64,000 bases of DNA, taken from the NCBI GenBank assembly GCA_948567375.1, contig OX419756.1:8251001-8315000 (forward strand), given 5' to 3'. The first letter of the stretch is position 1, and every line of letters begins with the position of its first letter. Below the pieces are notes generated by a model. The model was given only the letters and a program-made list of their open reading frames with translations, was not told the DNA's origin and searched no databases. Origin of the DNA: Lunularia cruciata (Eukaryota > Streptophyta > Marchantiopsida > Lunulariales > Lunulariaceae). Both the position numbers and the translations under genes were made by a program. Below are positions 38,110-50,500 of the stretch, piece after piece.

Positions 38110-38760
38110 TGTATCACTTTAATCCACAAGAGAAACATTAATATATCACTCTAATAGAAAATGTTATTATAAGACTATCAAAGAATGATGACAGATGATA
38201 ACTATTTTAACAATTCTTGCCATCTCAACCACAATAATACTAAATTGATGAATTGTAACCTCCATCAATTGAAGTCCTTCTTGTAAATATTCTTAATAAT
38301 GTGGACAGTTTGGAAATAGTCTATTGTGTCCATAATTTGCACACCTACCGCATCTCATAATTGCTTGTTGTGCAAATGTTCTTGTTGTAATTGTAGTTGT
38401 AGTGAAACTTGAATGGCAACATCACATTCTCTCTTGATGATATCAGCTGGAGTTCAAAAATGACCTGTTGGTACTGTTGGAAAATTATTTTTGTGCTGTC
38501 TCAATACTGGTTCCTTGAAGTCCAATACTAGATCATGTGATGCTGAATCCAATAGCCATCGGATAGAGTGAGAGGTATTGACAATTTTTGCTTCAGATGG
38601 AAATGAATGACTTGCCTACAAGGCATGCCTATCACTTGCATATGATAACCATTATATTCATCTATTTTCTCAAGTGGATGGTAGGTTTTTGTCAAGCAAT
38701 TATGGAATGCTGCTTTTACAAGTTCATCCATCATTATCTTGGGAGCAAAGGTTAAGATTG
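38110..38760 (-). mobile_element. MULE/FAR1-like transposase C-terminal relic
   Basis: On the minus strand, MMDELVKAAFHNCLTKTY is followed by IGMPCRQVIHFHLKQKLSIP, similar to the second half of a SWIM zinc finger (GxPCRHxI). About 90 codons later, past stops, comes CGRCANYGHNRLFPNC (38352-38305), a C-x2-C-x4-H-x6-C knuckle. SWIM plus CCHC at the C-terminus is the arrangement of MULE and FAR1-type transposases. The N-terminal catalytic part is not recognised. Confidence 0.5.
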
Positions 38761-38769
38761 TACGTTAGA

Positions 38770-39340
38770 TGTCCTGGAAAATACCTGCATCCGCAGATTT
38801 AGTAACCAATTGATTAATGTGTTTTCCATTTGTCATATGGTGATTTGTATACAAAAGAAATAAGCATTTAATCTAAGTGCTCTCAGAGTAGTCACTCTCT
38901 ATTTTTCAGAGTAGATACTAGGAAAGTTTCTCTAAGAAGCTCTCTCTCCTTGATTCCGGGACTTTGGAGGAAGAAGCTCTCTCCTTGACGTAGCAGTATG
39001 AAGGAAGATACATTAATCAATCAAGAAGAAAGAAGATATATTAATAGATTGAGAAGGAAGAAGATATATTACCGGACCAAGCACAATACACTAGTACTAG
39101 ATATATGTTCAATGCAATCCTAGCTACATACTAAATATCAATAAATTTTCTTTATTGATCCAAGAGTTCTTTTTCTTTGAAATCATTTGAGTTCATTCTC
39201 TTTGAGAATCTGAAGATAAAATCTTAAAGGAAGTCATGATTGTTATCTTATTGTATTTTTGTGCACTATGTGAGGTTTATGTGTACACTAACCAGAGTTA
39301 GGCACACATCCTCAACACTAGCCTTGAGATGGAGAGAAAA
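38770..39340. other. Unassigned AT-rich sequence
   Basis: Contains short purine-rich repeats (GAAGAAGCTCTCTCCTTGA twice near 38950; GAAGAAGATATATTA repeated near 39030-39070). No gene is seen. Confidence 0.35.
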
Positions 39341-39359
39341 AGAGAACCAGGACCAAGAG

Positions 39360-39850
39360 CTCATTGTGTGAAAATTGACATATGTGATTAAATTACCAAT
39401 TGCTTATTAAGAATTTGGAAGCAATTAAACTTGAATCAAATATTTACCAAGACATACTATGCAGTCATGTAAAGCTCTAAATGGAAAGACAATACATTAG
39501 TTTGGAAGCCATTAAAATGAAATAGAATTGCACATTGCATGAAAATCAACATATGTGATCAAATTACCAATTGCTTATTAAGAAGTTGGAAGCAATTAAA
39601 CTCAAATTAAAGATTTACCAAGAAGAACCATATAGACAGTAAAGCTCCAAAAGAAGGACAATATATTGTTGTAAGCCACTAAACTGGAATCAAAGATTTA
39701 CGGAGACTGACCATGCAGGAGTAGTGTAGAGCTCTAGAAGGAAGGATGATATATTAGTTTGAAGCCATTAAACTAGAATCAAAAATTTGCCAGGATTAAA
39801 CATGTAGTAGTGTAAGGCTCCAAAGGAAAGACAATGTATTAGTTCATAGC
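39360..39850. repeat. Tandem array of ~85-105-bp units, four copies
   Basis: The core AAGC(C/A)A(T/C)TAAACT(G/A)GAATCAAA recurs near 39419, 39589, 39673 and 39762. It is followed each time by a TTTACCAAGA-like step, a CATGTAG/CATGCAG step and GTAAAGCTCCAAAGGAAGG-like sequence. The first unit is longer and carries an extra duplicated segment, ATGTGATTAAATTACCAATT. No coding potential is apparent. Confidence 0.75.
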
Positions 39851-40117
39851 TAGCCTATGATTCATAGATCAAGATTCCACAAAATTTTCTTGATCCACCT
39901 TAAACATTGCTTGACTACACAGACCAGCAATTGCTGATTGCCAACATCAGACAACAAATAAATCCAGGTCTAAATCAGACAGTAGCTCACATGTAAGGTG
40001 TCAACAAACTCTAAGCAACTCATAGACTATTGAAATTTTCCAAGTCACCAAAATTATTAGCGTTAACAACATCCCATTTTGACTATTAATAATTTCCAAG
40101 TCACTTAAATTATTAAC

Positions 40118-43100
40118 AAGGAGGAGTAGGTTTGATACAAGAGGGAAAAGAAGATGAGTTAGGAACAAAGGGTTTCAACTTGGAAATGTGGAAGACAAGG
40201 TGGATGTACATATGACAAGGCAAGGCAAGTCGATAAGCAACAAGAGAGAAGATTTGGGTGACATCAAAGAGTCTTATCCAATTAGGGGTGAGTTTATGAA
40301 CTTGGGTATCAAGTGGGAGGGATAAGTTACTAGAGGAAGCATGACCTTATCACAACTTGAAAGGTGAGATCACAATGATGGTGGTCTGCATATTTTTACT
40401 AACAATTTTGAGCAACAAGGAGATGAGATTTGGCTTGTTGAAAGGATTGAGATATGGTGGTCAAGAAGGTGGAAGTATGAGGGATATAAGAGGGAGTAGG
40501 ATCAAGAAAGGAATCTAGAACAAGTGGATCTTGGCCAAAATTGAGGAAGAAAGGAGAGAATTTGGTGCTTGTATGTTTGGAAATATTATACATTCAAACT
40601 CCACAATTACAAGACATTCATCTCAATTGGTATGGTGGATGTTGACGGAGGCACAAAGCATATCCTCCAAGGTGCAATTTTCACGTTCAGTTTGTCCATC
40701 AGTTTGAAGATGATAGGCCATGGACAAAGTAATCTTGGTGCCAAGTATTTGGAACAGTGCTTGCCAAAATTTCCCAATGAATCGAGGATCATGACCAAAG
40801 ATGAGTACATGAGGTATCCCATGATGCTTGAAGACGGTGTCAAAGAAGACCTACACCAATGTTGGAGCATCCACAATATCAAAGGTTGGTGCCAAATGGA
40901 TTTTCTTACTAAGCTTATCAACAAACACCACAACTGTTATGTGATCTTGCTTCATCTTAGGCAAGGATATAATGAGATCCAAGCTTACGTGTTCCAATCA
41001 AGCATATGGAATAGGGAGTGGTTGAAGGAGTCCACTTGGTTTTTGGTTGTTGACCTTGTTGCATTGGCAACTCTCACATGATTGGACAAACTCTCAAACA
41101 TCTTGTGACATGTTGGGCCACCACCATTGGTATTAGAGAGTACCGAAGGTCTTGTCCACACCCATGTGACCAATGATTGGTAAGTCATGTGCTTCTTGGA
41201 GATGCACAAGTCGAAGACCACCCTTGGTTGGAACATAAATCCAATTCTCATAGAATATAAATCCTTCCTTGAACGAGAAGGTGTTGTACTCCTTGTTGCA
41301 TGTTGTAAGACAACCTTGTACTTTTTGGAAGAAAGGATCTTGTTGTAAAGTGGTCTTAAACTCGATATGGGCTTTAGACTAAACTGATATTGTTGTAATT
41401 GCCACCGTGATAAGAGGAAGAGATTTGAATCAGGTCATAGTGATAGGGCATCATGGATGATGTAGAATAGATCAGGTTTGTACTCAAGTTTGATGTCAAA
41501 AAATTGTAGTTGTTCCTTCCATCAATGATGTTGAATCTTCATGTGTTTCAAGTGTAAGGTCTACAATAGAGGTTTGTGATCAATTTGCATGATCACTTGT
41601 TTCCCCAAGAGATAATGCCTCCATACCTTGGTTCTATATACCATTTGTAGTTTTTCTAGATCTCAAGCAGAGTAATTCCTTTTTGATGTATTTAGTTGGC
41701 AAGACATAAAGGCAATGGGATGTAACCCATTTGGGAATTCTTGTTGCAACATGAATCAAATTCTAAAGTTAGAAGCATCAAAATCAACCACACAAGGTAG
41801 TTGAGGATCATATGGTTGAAGAATGTGTCTTGAAGACACTATAAGTTTTAACTTTTAGAATTGTGCTTTTTGCTCCATTGAAAGCTCAAGTTCTTCCCCA
41901 AGAGATCGGTCAATAGTGCAGCCATATGAGCATAGTAGTGGATGAATCATCAGTAAAACTGGCCAATCCATTAAATACCCATACTTTGGTAGCATCCTTT
42001 GGAGTAGGCCAATCAATGATAGCCTTGATTTTCTCCTCTTCCATCTTAGACCCCTCTGATGAGATTTTGTGATCCAAGAAAGTAATTTCCTTTTGCCAAA
42101 AGGCACACTTCGACTTCTTGTAGTAAAACTTCCATTATCATAGTCATCTTAGAACTTCTTGCACATGATTTGCATGTTTTGCTTTTGTCTTGCTATAGAT
42201 TAAAATGTCATCCAAGAACACCACCATGTATCAATCTAGTAGTCCATCCAACACCCAATGCATCTGATCCATGAAGACTACTAGAGCATTAGTGTGCCCA
42301 AAAGGTAGAACTCTTTATTATTCAAAATGCCCATACCTTGTGCAAAAGGTAATCTTATGCACATCCTCTCTATCAATGGGGATTTGCCAATAGCTGTTGC
42401 AAAGATCCAACTTGGAGAAATATTGTGTTTCACTCAATTGATCAAGCAAGTCATCAATTTGAGACAAAAGATATGCATTCCTTATTGTTGGTTTATTGAG
42501 CCCACGATAATCAATACAAAAACAAATTCCTCTATCCTTCTTTGAAACAAATAGTACCGGTGCTCCCTAAGGAGATGTACTATGTCATATGAAATCCTTC
42601 TCCAACAACTCTATAAGCATTATGCACAACTCGTCCAACTCTTATGGTGAGAGTTGGTAGATTGGTCTTCTCACTAGAGTACTCCTTGGCAAGAACTCAA
42701 TCTTGAAAGGCATACCATGATTGGAGGGTAATCCCTTTGGCAGATCATCCTGAAACACATCTGCAAACTCTTGAACTATTTGATCAACCATTGCTTGATG
42801 ATGCTCATGACTCTCCTTGTGTAATCGACTTGATCCACACCACAAAAATATACTTATCTTCCTCTTAAGCTCACTCTATAATTACTACACTAATAAACTT
42901 TTGATCTAGGGGCTTATCGTCCTTCAAAGCTTGCTCTATGGCTACTTTCTTGACAAACTTCTCATCTTGGGATTTATCTTCCTTCAAGCTTGCTCTATAG
43001 CTACTTTCTTGAAAAAATTCCCATCTTGGGACTTATCTTCCTTTGAAACTTTCTCTATGGCTACGTTCTTGACCAACTTCCTACCTTGGGATTGATTATT

Positions 43101-45164
43101 CTTAGATGTTGTACTCAAAGGTGCTGGACAACCTAATCTGAAATTCCTATCCTGGTGTTGTACATGAATTTGTCGTTGGGTCCAATCAAATTGAACCTTA
43201 TGACATTCAAACCAAGGTAGACTTAGAATGACATCATAGTGTAGAGGTGCCATTACAAACCTCATACACTCCAAATACTCTTTCCCAATCTTGAAGGTAA
43301 CAGGATGTAAGGTATGGAATGCAAAACCCTTTCTACCATCTGCCATCATCAATTTACTTCCAATTATTGTCTTGATAGAAATACATAAGTCCTTTGCTAA
43401 TTACATGGATAAGAAAATTTTTGAACTCCCTGAATTAACCAAAATCCTACAACCACGATCAAATATCATACCTTACATTGAAGAAAACTTGCATAGGTCA
43501 AGCTTTTGATCCTATTGGAACTAATCAAGTTCTCAATAGATGGTTCAAAATCTTCTACTTGGATTTCTTGTTTCCCTAATCATTCTACTCCACAAACTCC
43601 ATTTGGTTGACTTGTCGAGGTCATCCATTCTTGAGTGGACATTCAACAATGTAATGTCTAATTTGGTGATAATAGAAACAACCACTATTTTTTTGTAGTT
43701 TTTCTCTATCTGTAGTGCCAAGTGATTTTTGTTGAATGGCATCAATCTCCATTGGTGTCAGATCCTCCACTCATGTGTAGTGCATTGGTAGGTTCTATGG
43801 AGGTCAAGGTCAAGACCATGTTATTACAACCAAGGAATCAAAGTGTTCGGCCAACTGCATGGTTTACTCAAAGTGTTGTGGCTCTAGTATAGTTACCCCT
43901 AATTTGGCTCATGACTTCAAGCCCCTCACAAATCAATCCAGAGCTTCACCTTCCAATATATATGGAAATTGCATGATGGTGTTATGGAATTGCATGATGT
44001 AACTTCTTACAAAGCCAATCTGCTTCAACTTTGCCAACCTATCTTGTGTAGTTTGTGTGACATTTATAGCTTAAAATCAAACAATTATATGCACTCTTGA
44101 ATTCTACCTATGTCAAAATTGGTGCAACAATTTGCCATTTAGCTTGTTCCACTTGAAATTACCACCATAGCTTTGCTACTCCATCCAATTGGCTGGAAGC
44201 CAAGAGAACTTATTTTTGTTCATCTTGAAAATTGAGAGCTTCAAAATAATGTTCACAGTCAAATACAAAATTCTCCAATGCACTTAGGAAATCCTTGCCT
44301 TCAAAAACCTTGGGTGTTGGAAATTGGATTTGGGGTCTTCTCTTTCTCAAACTGGTATTCTTTCTATAAGCTTTTGTCGTTGATGATCTCATTCATCCAA
44401 CAATCAAGTAAGGTGCTTGATTTTTTACTGCATAACAATGATAACCTCAAGCATTGCCACCATGTTTACCACTCTATCACATCACTCCCAACCTATCTAA
44501 TTTATTAACAAATAGATGTAACAAGTCCATCATTCTCCATAAGTTATAAGTATGAAGTATAAAGTATAAAGTATAAAGGGTTCCTCACACAAGGTGATTG
44601 TATTTAAAAAATCTTACCCAAAGCATGAGGTGATGGACTGTGTGAAATGATGATTAGGTAGTACTTGGATACACAAATCCCAATGGTTTGGTAGAAATAG
44701 ATTTGATGGTCTATAAATTCCATCCATCCCATTCTTGCTTTGATACCAATGTAAAAGACCAAAATTGAAGAGAGGAATAGGAGAATGGAAGATCACATTG
44801 GAACACTTGAATGAGGGAAAACTCCGAATGCCTAGCTGAGCTTTAGCTTTGGTATTTACAAGAAGCATACAAGGCTCTTGAGAAGCTTCTCAAGGAGCTT
44901 CCTTGAGCCACTTTCTCTGAGTGCAAGCCAAGTTAATGGGGAAGATTCTCAAGAGGCTTCCATTTAAAAGTCGTCTACTTGGCGTGCAAGCTAAGCTAGT
45001 TGGAAGCTTCTAGAAGCTACCTATTTGGGGTACAAGCTAAGCTAGCTAGGAAGCTTCTCAAGAAACTTCCTAGATACTTCAAGCATACTTTAGGCTAATT
45101 TGGCCTATTTACTATGTTGTTAGCTCCTAACTAATTTCATTGCTAAATTCTATATTGTTATACA
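40118..45164 (-). mobile_element. Chromovirus (Ty3/gypsy) copy, minus strand, 3' end truncated
   Basis: The 5' LTR is 45164-44750 (415 bp, TGTATAAC... to ...TTTTACA). The primer-binding site follows on the minus strand (TTGGTATCA at 44749-44741), complementary to initiator tRNA-Met. Gag and pol run leftwards: gag near 44400-44200, zinc-knuckle region near 43680, protease-linked part 43352-42984, reverse transcriptase with FLDDILIYS at about 42230-42200, then integrase 41250-40600. Homology to the plus-strand copy stops at about 40118, so the chromodomain and the 3' LTR are missing. Many stops and frameshifts make it inactive. Confidence 0.88.
44750..45164 (-). repeat. 5' LTR of the minus-strand chromovirus
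   Basis: Bounded by TG...CA on the minus strand and directly followed by the tRNA-Met primer site. It carries the repeated AGCTTAGCTTGCA and AAGCTTCTTGAGAAGC-type blocks shared with the LTRs at 47101 and 52291, and TATAAATACCAAAGC-like promoter sequence. Confidence 0.88.
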
Positions 45165-45220
45165 TTGCCCATGGGTAGGAGTAGGTTGGCACAACATTGA
45201 GAGTGAGCTAGATGCTTATG

Positions 45221-45716
45221 TGTAAAAGACTGAGGAGAGAAATAAGAGAATAGAAGATTAGAATGAAAGGTCACATTGGGACTCGTGAATAAGAGAAACT
45301 CCAAAAATGTCTAACATGAGCTTGGGCTATGGTATTTATAGAAAACATATAAGGCTCTTGAGAAGCTTCTCAAGAAGGTTCCTAAAAGCTACCTTCTTTG
45401 AATGCAAGCCAAGTTAACGAGAAACTTCTCAAGAAGTTTCCTTCTAAAAGCCACCTACTTTGCATGCAAGCTAAGCTAGTTGAGAAACTTCCCAAGAAGT
45501 TTCTTTCTAAAAGAAATCTATTTGGCATGCAAGCTAAACTATTCAAGAAGCTTTCTCCTTGAAGTTGCCACTTGGCATGCACATTACCCAATACTTGGAA
45601 GGTACCAAGTAGCTTCCTAGATGCTTCTAGAATCTTCTTATAATTCTTGACTAATTTGGTCTATTTGTTACTTTTTTAGTCTTGACTAACTCATATGTAA
45701 ACTCCATATTGTTACA
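45221..45716 (-). repeat. Additional, longer LTR (496 bp), apparently solo
   Basis: TGTAAAAGAC at 45221 and TTGTTACA ending at 45716 are the two ends (minus strand TG...CA). It shares the AAGCTTCTCAAGAAG and AAGCTAAGCTAGTT blocks with the neighbouring LTR but has extra internal repeats. No element body is attached and no target duplication is obvious. Confidence 0.75.
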
Positions 45717-46399
45717 TTGTGGATGAGAGTAGAGGCTACCTCTCCTCCATCTACTCTCTTATAACCACTTCATACACTAGCCCTCTTACTACAAGCACCC
45801 TTGGACTCTTATTCCCAACTCTACTCTTTGAATCCCTTTCAGGCTTTCCTACAAAGCTTACCTCATTTACACATGTATACTAGGATCCTTATGCCCCTTT
45901 CCCATCTTTAGGCTCCATGCTTTCTATACCAATTGAAGCCATCTTGGTAGATGACTAAGAGAGAGATATCTCTACATATGGACTTTACTAACTTTCTTCT
46001 TCCAATGGACTTTGCTTCTTTTGGCTCATGGGAGTGCATCCAGACACCGAGAGACCACCTCTCAAATTCATCAATTTCTATGAAGCAATTGGCTTGCATT
46101 ATAAGAGAATTACACCATTTAAGCCCAAGTGGCTGCTGGATGGATCATATAGTTCCCACATACTCATGCTCCACCTCCAAAGCATCATCATCTATGTTGT
46201 TTCATGATGTTAGGCCAAATAGGGGAGTATTGACGGGCCATCTAACACTATTGCTTTCTACACCAACACCCTTCTCTGTAGATACATTATCAACCATATA
46301 GAATCTTCATCCATTAGCCACATATGATCTTCCTTCCTTTATCCATGACTACCATCCAAATGAGGAGCTCTAGCTTATAGTGTCCTTCTTTCCCTAAGC

Positions 46400-47100
46400 T
46401 TTACTCCACTCTCTATGTTTCTCAATAGGTGGTCCTTCAAGTTTAGTTTTTGAGCATTTATAGGATTATCTCTTCCCATATGCTAAACTTAGGCCTCCTT
46501 TCTCTTTGCTTTTTGCAATCATATTGCCTTGGTTTGGTGCTCTTGAGTGTTGCTCATTTGTTTGGTGCATCTCATCTCTTGGCTCTACCCAAGTAGACTT
46601 TAGGTGTTCATGATTGGGGATGTTTTTGTATGGTTCATCTCATGCACCGCATGTCAACAACTTTTTCATTCCTTTTCATCTCTCTTCTCTCTTCATCCGT
46701 ATATGGTAGCCATACCAATTGGTTGTGAGACAATTATTACAAGCATTATAGCTTCCTTAGACCTCCACCTTGATTGGATGCTTGTCCAAGTGGATGTCTC
46801 AAATACCTTCAATACAATTTTTCATCTAGCTTTATTTTGAGCTCTTCATTTGGCAAGGAATCAGATCGTCTACCTTATTCTATTTGTGCATACTTTCTAT
46901 GGTATTGAAACACCATTGTTGTCTAGTCACCATGCTAACATAAGAGAGTTCACTCAGTTGGTTGGCAAAGGGTACATGCCAAGGCAATCCTTTAGGTAGG
47001 CTATTATTTTCCATAGTTCACTACACAACTTTGTGTGAGGTTGTAGCCGCCTTTCCTATATGATTTTTTCCATCCCTATCAAATGATACCACATCTTGGT
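46400..47100 (+). mobile_element. Second non-LTR element, reverse-transcriptase part
   Basis: The stretch GCETIITSIIASLDLHLDWM followed by LVQVDVSNTFNTIF aligns with GGCEAISLGIRALLDIHPEW and VLQVDVENAFNSVS of the element at 58840, covering RT motif A with its catalytic Asp. GASHLLALPK upstream and FYGIETPLLSSHHANIRE downstream also align, with stops between. Homology breaks at 47100, where the chromovirus starts, and resumes at 52718. It is a related but different family, older and inactive. Confidence 0.72.
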
Positions 47101-47523
47101 TGTAACAATATGGAATTTAGTGATGAAGTTAGTTAGGGCTAATGAAGTAGTGAATAAGCCAAATTAGCCTAGAATTTTTTGGAAATAAATAGGAAGCTTT
47201 TTGGAAGCTTCTCGACTAGCTTAGCTTGCACTCCAAGTAGGTAGCTTGTAGAGTGAAGTTTTTAGAAACTTCCAACTAGCTTAGCTTGCATATCAAGTAG
47301 ACAGTTTCTAGAAGGAAGCTTCTTGAGAAGCTTCCCGATTAACTTGGCTTGCACTCCAAGAAAATGGTTCAAGGAAGTTTCTTGAGAAGCTTCCCAAGAG
47401 CTCTACACTCCCTATAAATACCAAAGCCAAAGCTCATATTAGACATTTGTAGTTTTCCCTCATTCAAGTGTCCCAATATGATCTTCCATTCTCTTATTTC
47501 TCTTTTTGGTCTTGGTCTTTTAC
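47101..47523 (+). repeat. 5' LTR of plus-strand chromovirus
   Basis: 423 bp, TGTAACAATATGG at the start and TTTTACA at the end. It holds three AAGCTTCT-rich sub-repeats and a TATAAATACCAAAGCC promoter-like segment at about 47415. Confidence 0.92.
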
Positions 47524-47525
47524 AT

Positions 47526-50500
47526 TGGTATAAGAGCAAGAATGAGATGGATGGAATCTATAGAACACCAAATCCATTTCTACCAAACCATTGGGATTTT
47601 CATGTCCAAGTATTACCCAAGCATCATTTCACACAGTTCATCACCTCAAGTTCTAGGTAGAATTTTCTAGATGCAACACCTTGTCCGAGGAACTCCGAGG
47701 AACTCCGAGGTTGGTACTTTCGGTTGTAACTTATGGAGAACAATGGACATGTTGCATCTATGTGTTAGTAAATTAGATAAATTGGGAATAGTATGATAGA
47801 GTAGTAACCATGGTGGCAATGCTTGAGGTTATCATTGCTATGCAACAACAAACTGAACACCTTACTCAATTGTTGGATGAACAAGACCAACAATGACAAG
47901 AGCATGTAGAGAGAACACCATTTTGAGAAGGAGAGAACCAAATCCAATTTCCAAAACCCAAGTATTTGATGGCAAGAATCTTTTGGGTATAGTGGAAAAT
48001 TTTGTATTTGACTATGAATGTTATTTCAAGGCTACAAATCTTCAATATGAACGGAATCAAATTCTCTTAGCTTCAAGCCAATTGGACGGAGCAACAAAGC
48101 TATGGTGGCAATTCCAAGTGAAGCAAGCTAAAAGGAAATTTGTTGCACCAATCCTGACATGGGAAGAATTCAAGGGTGCAATAATTGGGTGATTCCAAGC
48201 GATAAATGCCACACAAGCTGTATGAGATAAGTCGGCAGAGTTGAAGTTGATTGGTTCTATAAGAAGTTATATCATGTAATTTCAAAACACTATTATTATG
48301 CAAATTCCAAATATAATAAATGGTGAAGCTCTAGATCAATTGACTTGAAGTCACAAACTAAATTAGAAGTGACTATGCGAGAGCCAAAATAATTAGAAGA
48401 AGCCATGTGGCTAGTAGAGCATTTTGATTCCTTGGCTGTGATAACTTGGTCTCGACCTTGACCTTCACAAAACCAACTAGCACATTACACACGTGTGGAG
48501 GAGCCAACATCAATGGAGATTGATGCCATCCAATGGAGCCCACTTGATATAGTGGATCGGGAAAGATTGTGGAAAAATGGTGATTGCTTTTATTATTGCC
48601 AAATTGGATATTGCATTTTTAAATGTCCACTCAAGGATGGGTGATCCCAAAAACTTGCCCAAATGGAGGTTGGGCAATAAAATGATCATGAAAACAAGGA
48701 ATCTCAATAGGAGATTTTGAGCCTATTAAGAACTTGATTAGTTCCAATGAGATTGAAGGCTTGACTAATGCAATGTTATTTCACTTGCAAGATAGGATAT
48801 ATGATCATGGTTGTAGGATTTTGGTTGATTTTGGAAGTTCAAAGAATTACATGTCTATGCAATTAGCAAAAGAATTGAGTATTCCTATCAAGCTAGTAAT
48901 CTAAAGTGGATTGATGGTGGCGGATGGTAGAAAGGGTTCTACATTCCGTATATTGCATCCTATTACCTCAAGATTGAGAATGAGTATTTGGAGTGTATGA
49001 GATTTGTAGTGGCACCTCTGCACTATGATATCATTTTGGGTTTACCTTGGCTTGAATGTCATAAGGTTCAATTTGATTGGAACTGATGACAAATTCAAGT
49101 ACAACACCAAGGTAGGAATTTCTAATTAGGTTGTTTGGCACCTTTGAGTAAGACATTTGATAATAATCAATCTCAAGATGGGAAGTTTGTCAAGAAAGTA
49201 GCCATAGAGCAAGCTTTGAAGGAAGATAAGTCTCAAGATGGGACGTTTGTCAATGAAGCAGCTATAGAGCAAGCTTTGGAGGAAGAAAAGTTTGCTTTTG
49301 TGGTATGAATCATGCTGATTATACAAGGAGAATCTAAGGAGGGTCAAGAGCCTCATCAAGCAATGGTTGATCAAATAGTTTAGGAGTTTGCGGATGTATT
49401 TCCAGATAATCTGCCAAAGAGATTACCTTCCGATTGTGGTATACCTTTCAAGATTGAGTTATTGCCAATGAGTACTCTAGTGAGTAGACCAATCTATTAA
49501 TTCTCACCAAAGGAGTTGGAGGAGTTATGAACAACACTCATGGAGTTGTTGGAGAAGGATTTCATTCGACATAGTACATCTCCTTGGGGAACATTGATAC
49601 TATTTGTTCCAAAGAAGGATGTTCCAAAGAAGGATCAAGGACTTCATTGTTGTATTGATTATCGTGGGCTCAATAACCAAATAGTGAAGAATGCATATCC
49701 CTTGCCTTGAATTGATGACTTGCTTGATCAATTGAGTGGAGCATGATACTTCTCCAAGTTGGATCTTTGCAATTGCTATTGGAAAATCTTTATTGATAGG
49801 GAAAATGTGTAAAATATTACCTTTTGCGCAAGGTATGGGCTTTTTGAATAGAGAGTTCTACCTTTTGGGCTCACTAATGCTCCAATAATCTTTATGGATC
49901 AGATGCATCAGGTGTTGGATGGATTACTAGATCAGTAAGTGGTGATGTTCTTGGATGACATTTTAATCTATAGCAAAAAGGAGGCAGAACACATAAATCA
50001 TATATGGGAAGTCTTAAGGTGACTATGTCAATAGAAGTTTTATTGCAAGAAATCAAGTGTACCTTTTGGTAGAAAGAAGTCACTTCTTGGTTCACAAGAT
50101 CTCATCAGAAAGGATCAAGATGGATGAGTAGAAAATCAAGGCCATTATTAATTGGCCTACTCCGAAGTATGCCATAGAGGTGCAAGCCTTTAATGGATGG
50201 CAAGTTTTTACTGATGGGGTATCCACTATTATATGCATGTGGCAGCACCATTGATTGACCTTTTGGGGAAAAATTCAAGCTTTCAATGGACTGCCAAGCA
50301 TGAAGAAACATTCTAGAAGTTGAAACATATAGTGTCTTCAACCATATGATCCTCAACTAACTTGTGTGGTTGACTTTTAACTTTCCATTAGAGTTGTGTT
50401 ACAGTAGAAATTCCCAAATGGGTTACATCCCATTGCCTTTGTGTCTCACCAATTAAACATCACAAAAAGGAATTAACTCTGCATGAGATTGAGAAAAACT

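Noticed and set aside
40569-41081. 170-codon plus-strand frame
   Set aside because: Antisense to the chromovirus integrase region on the minus strand.
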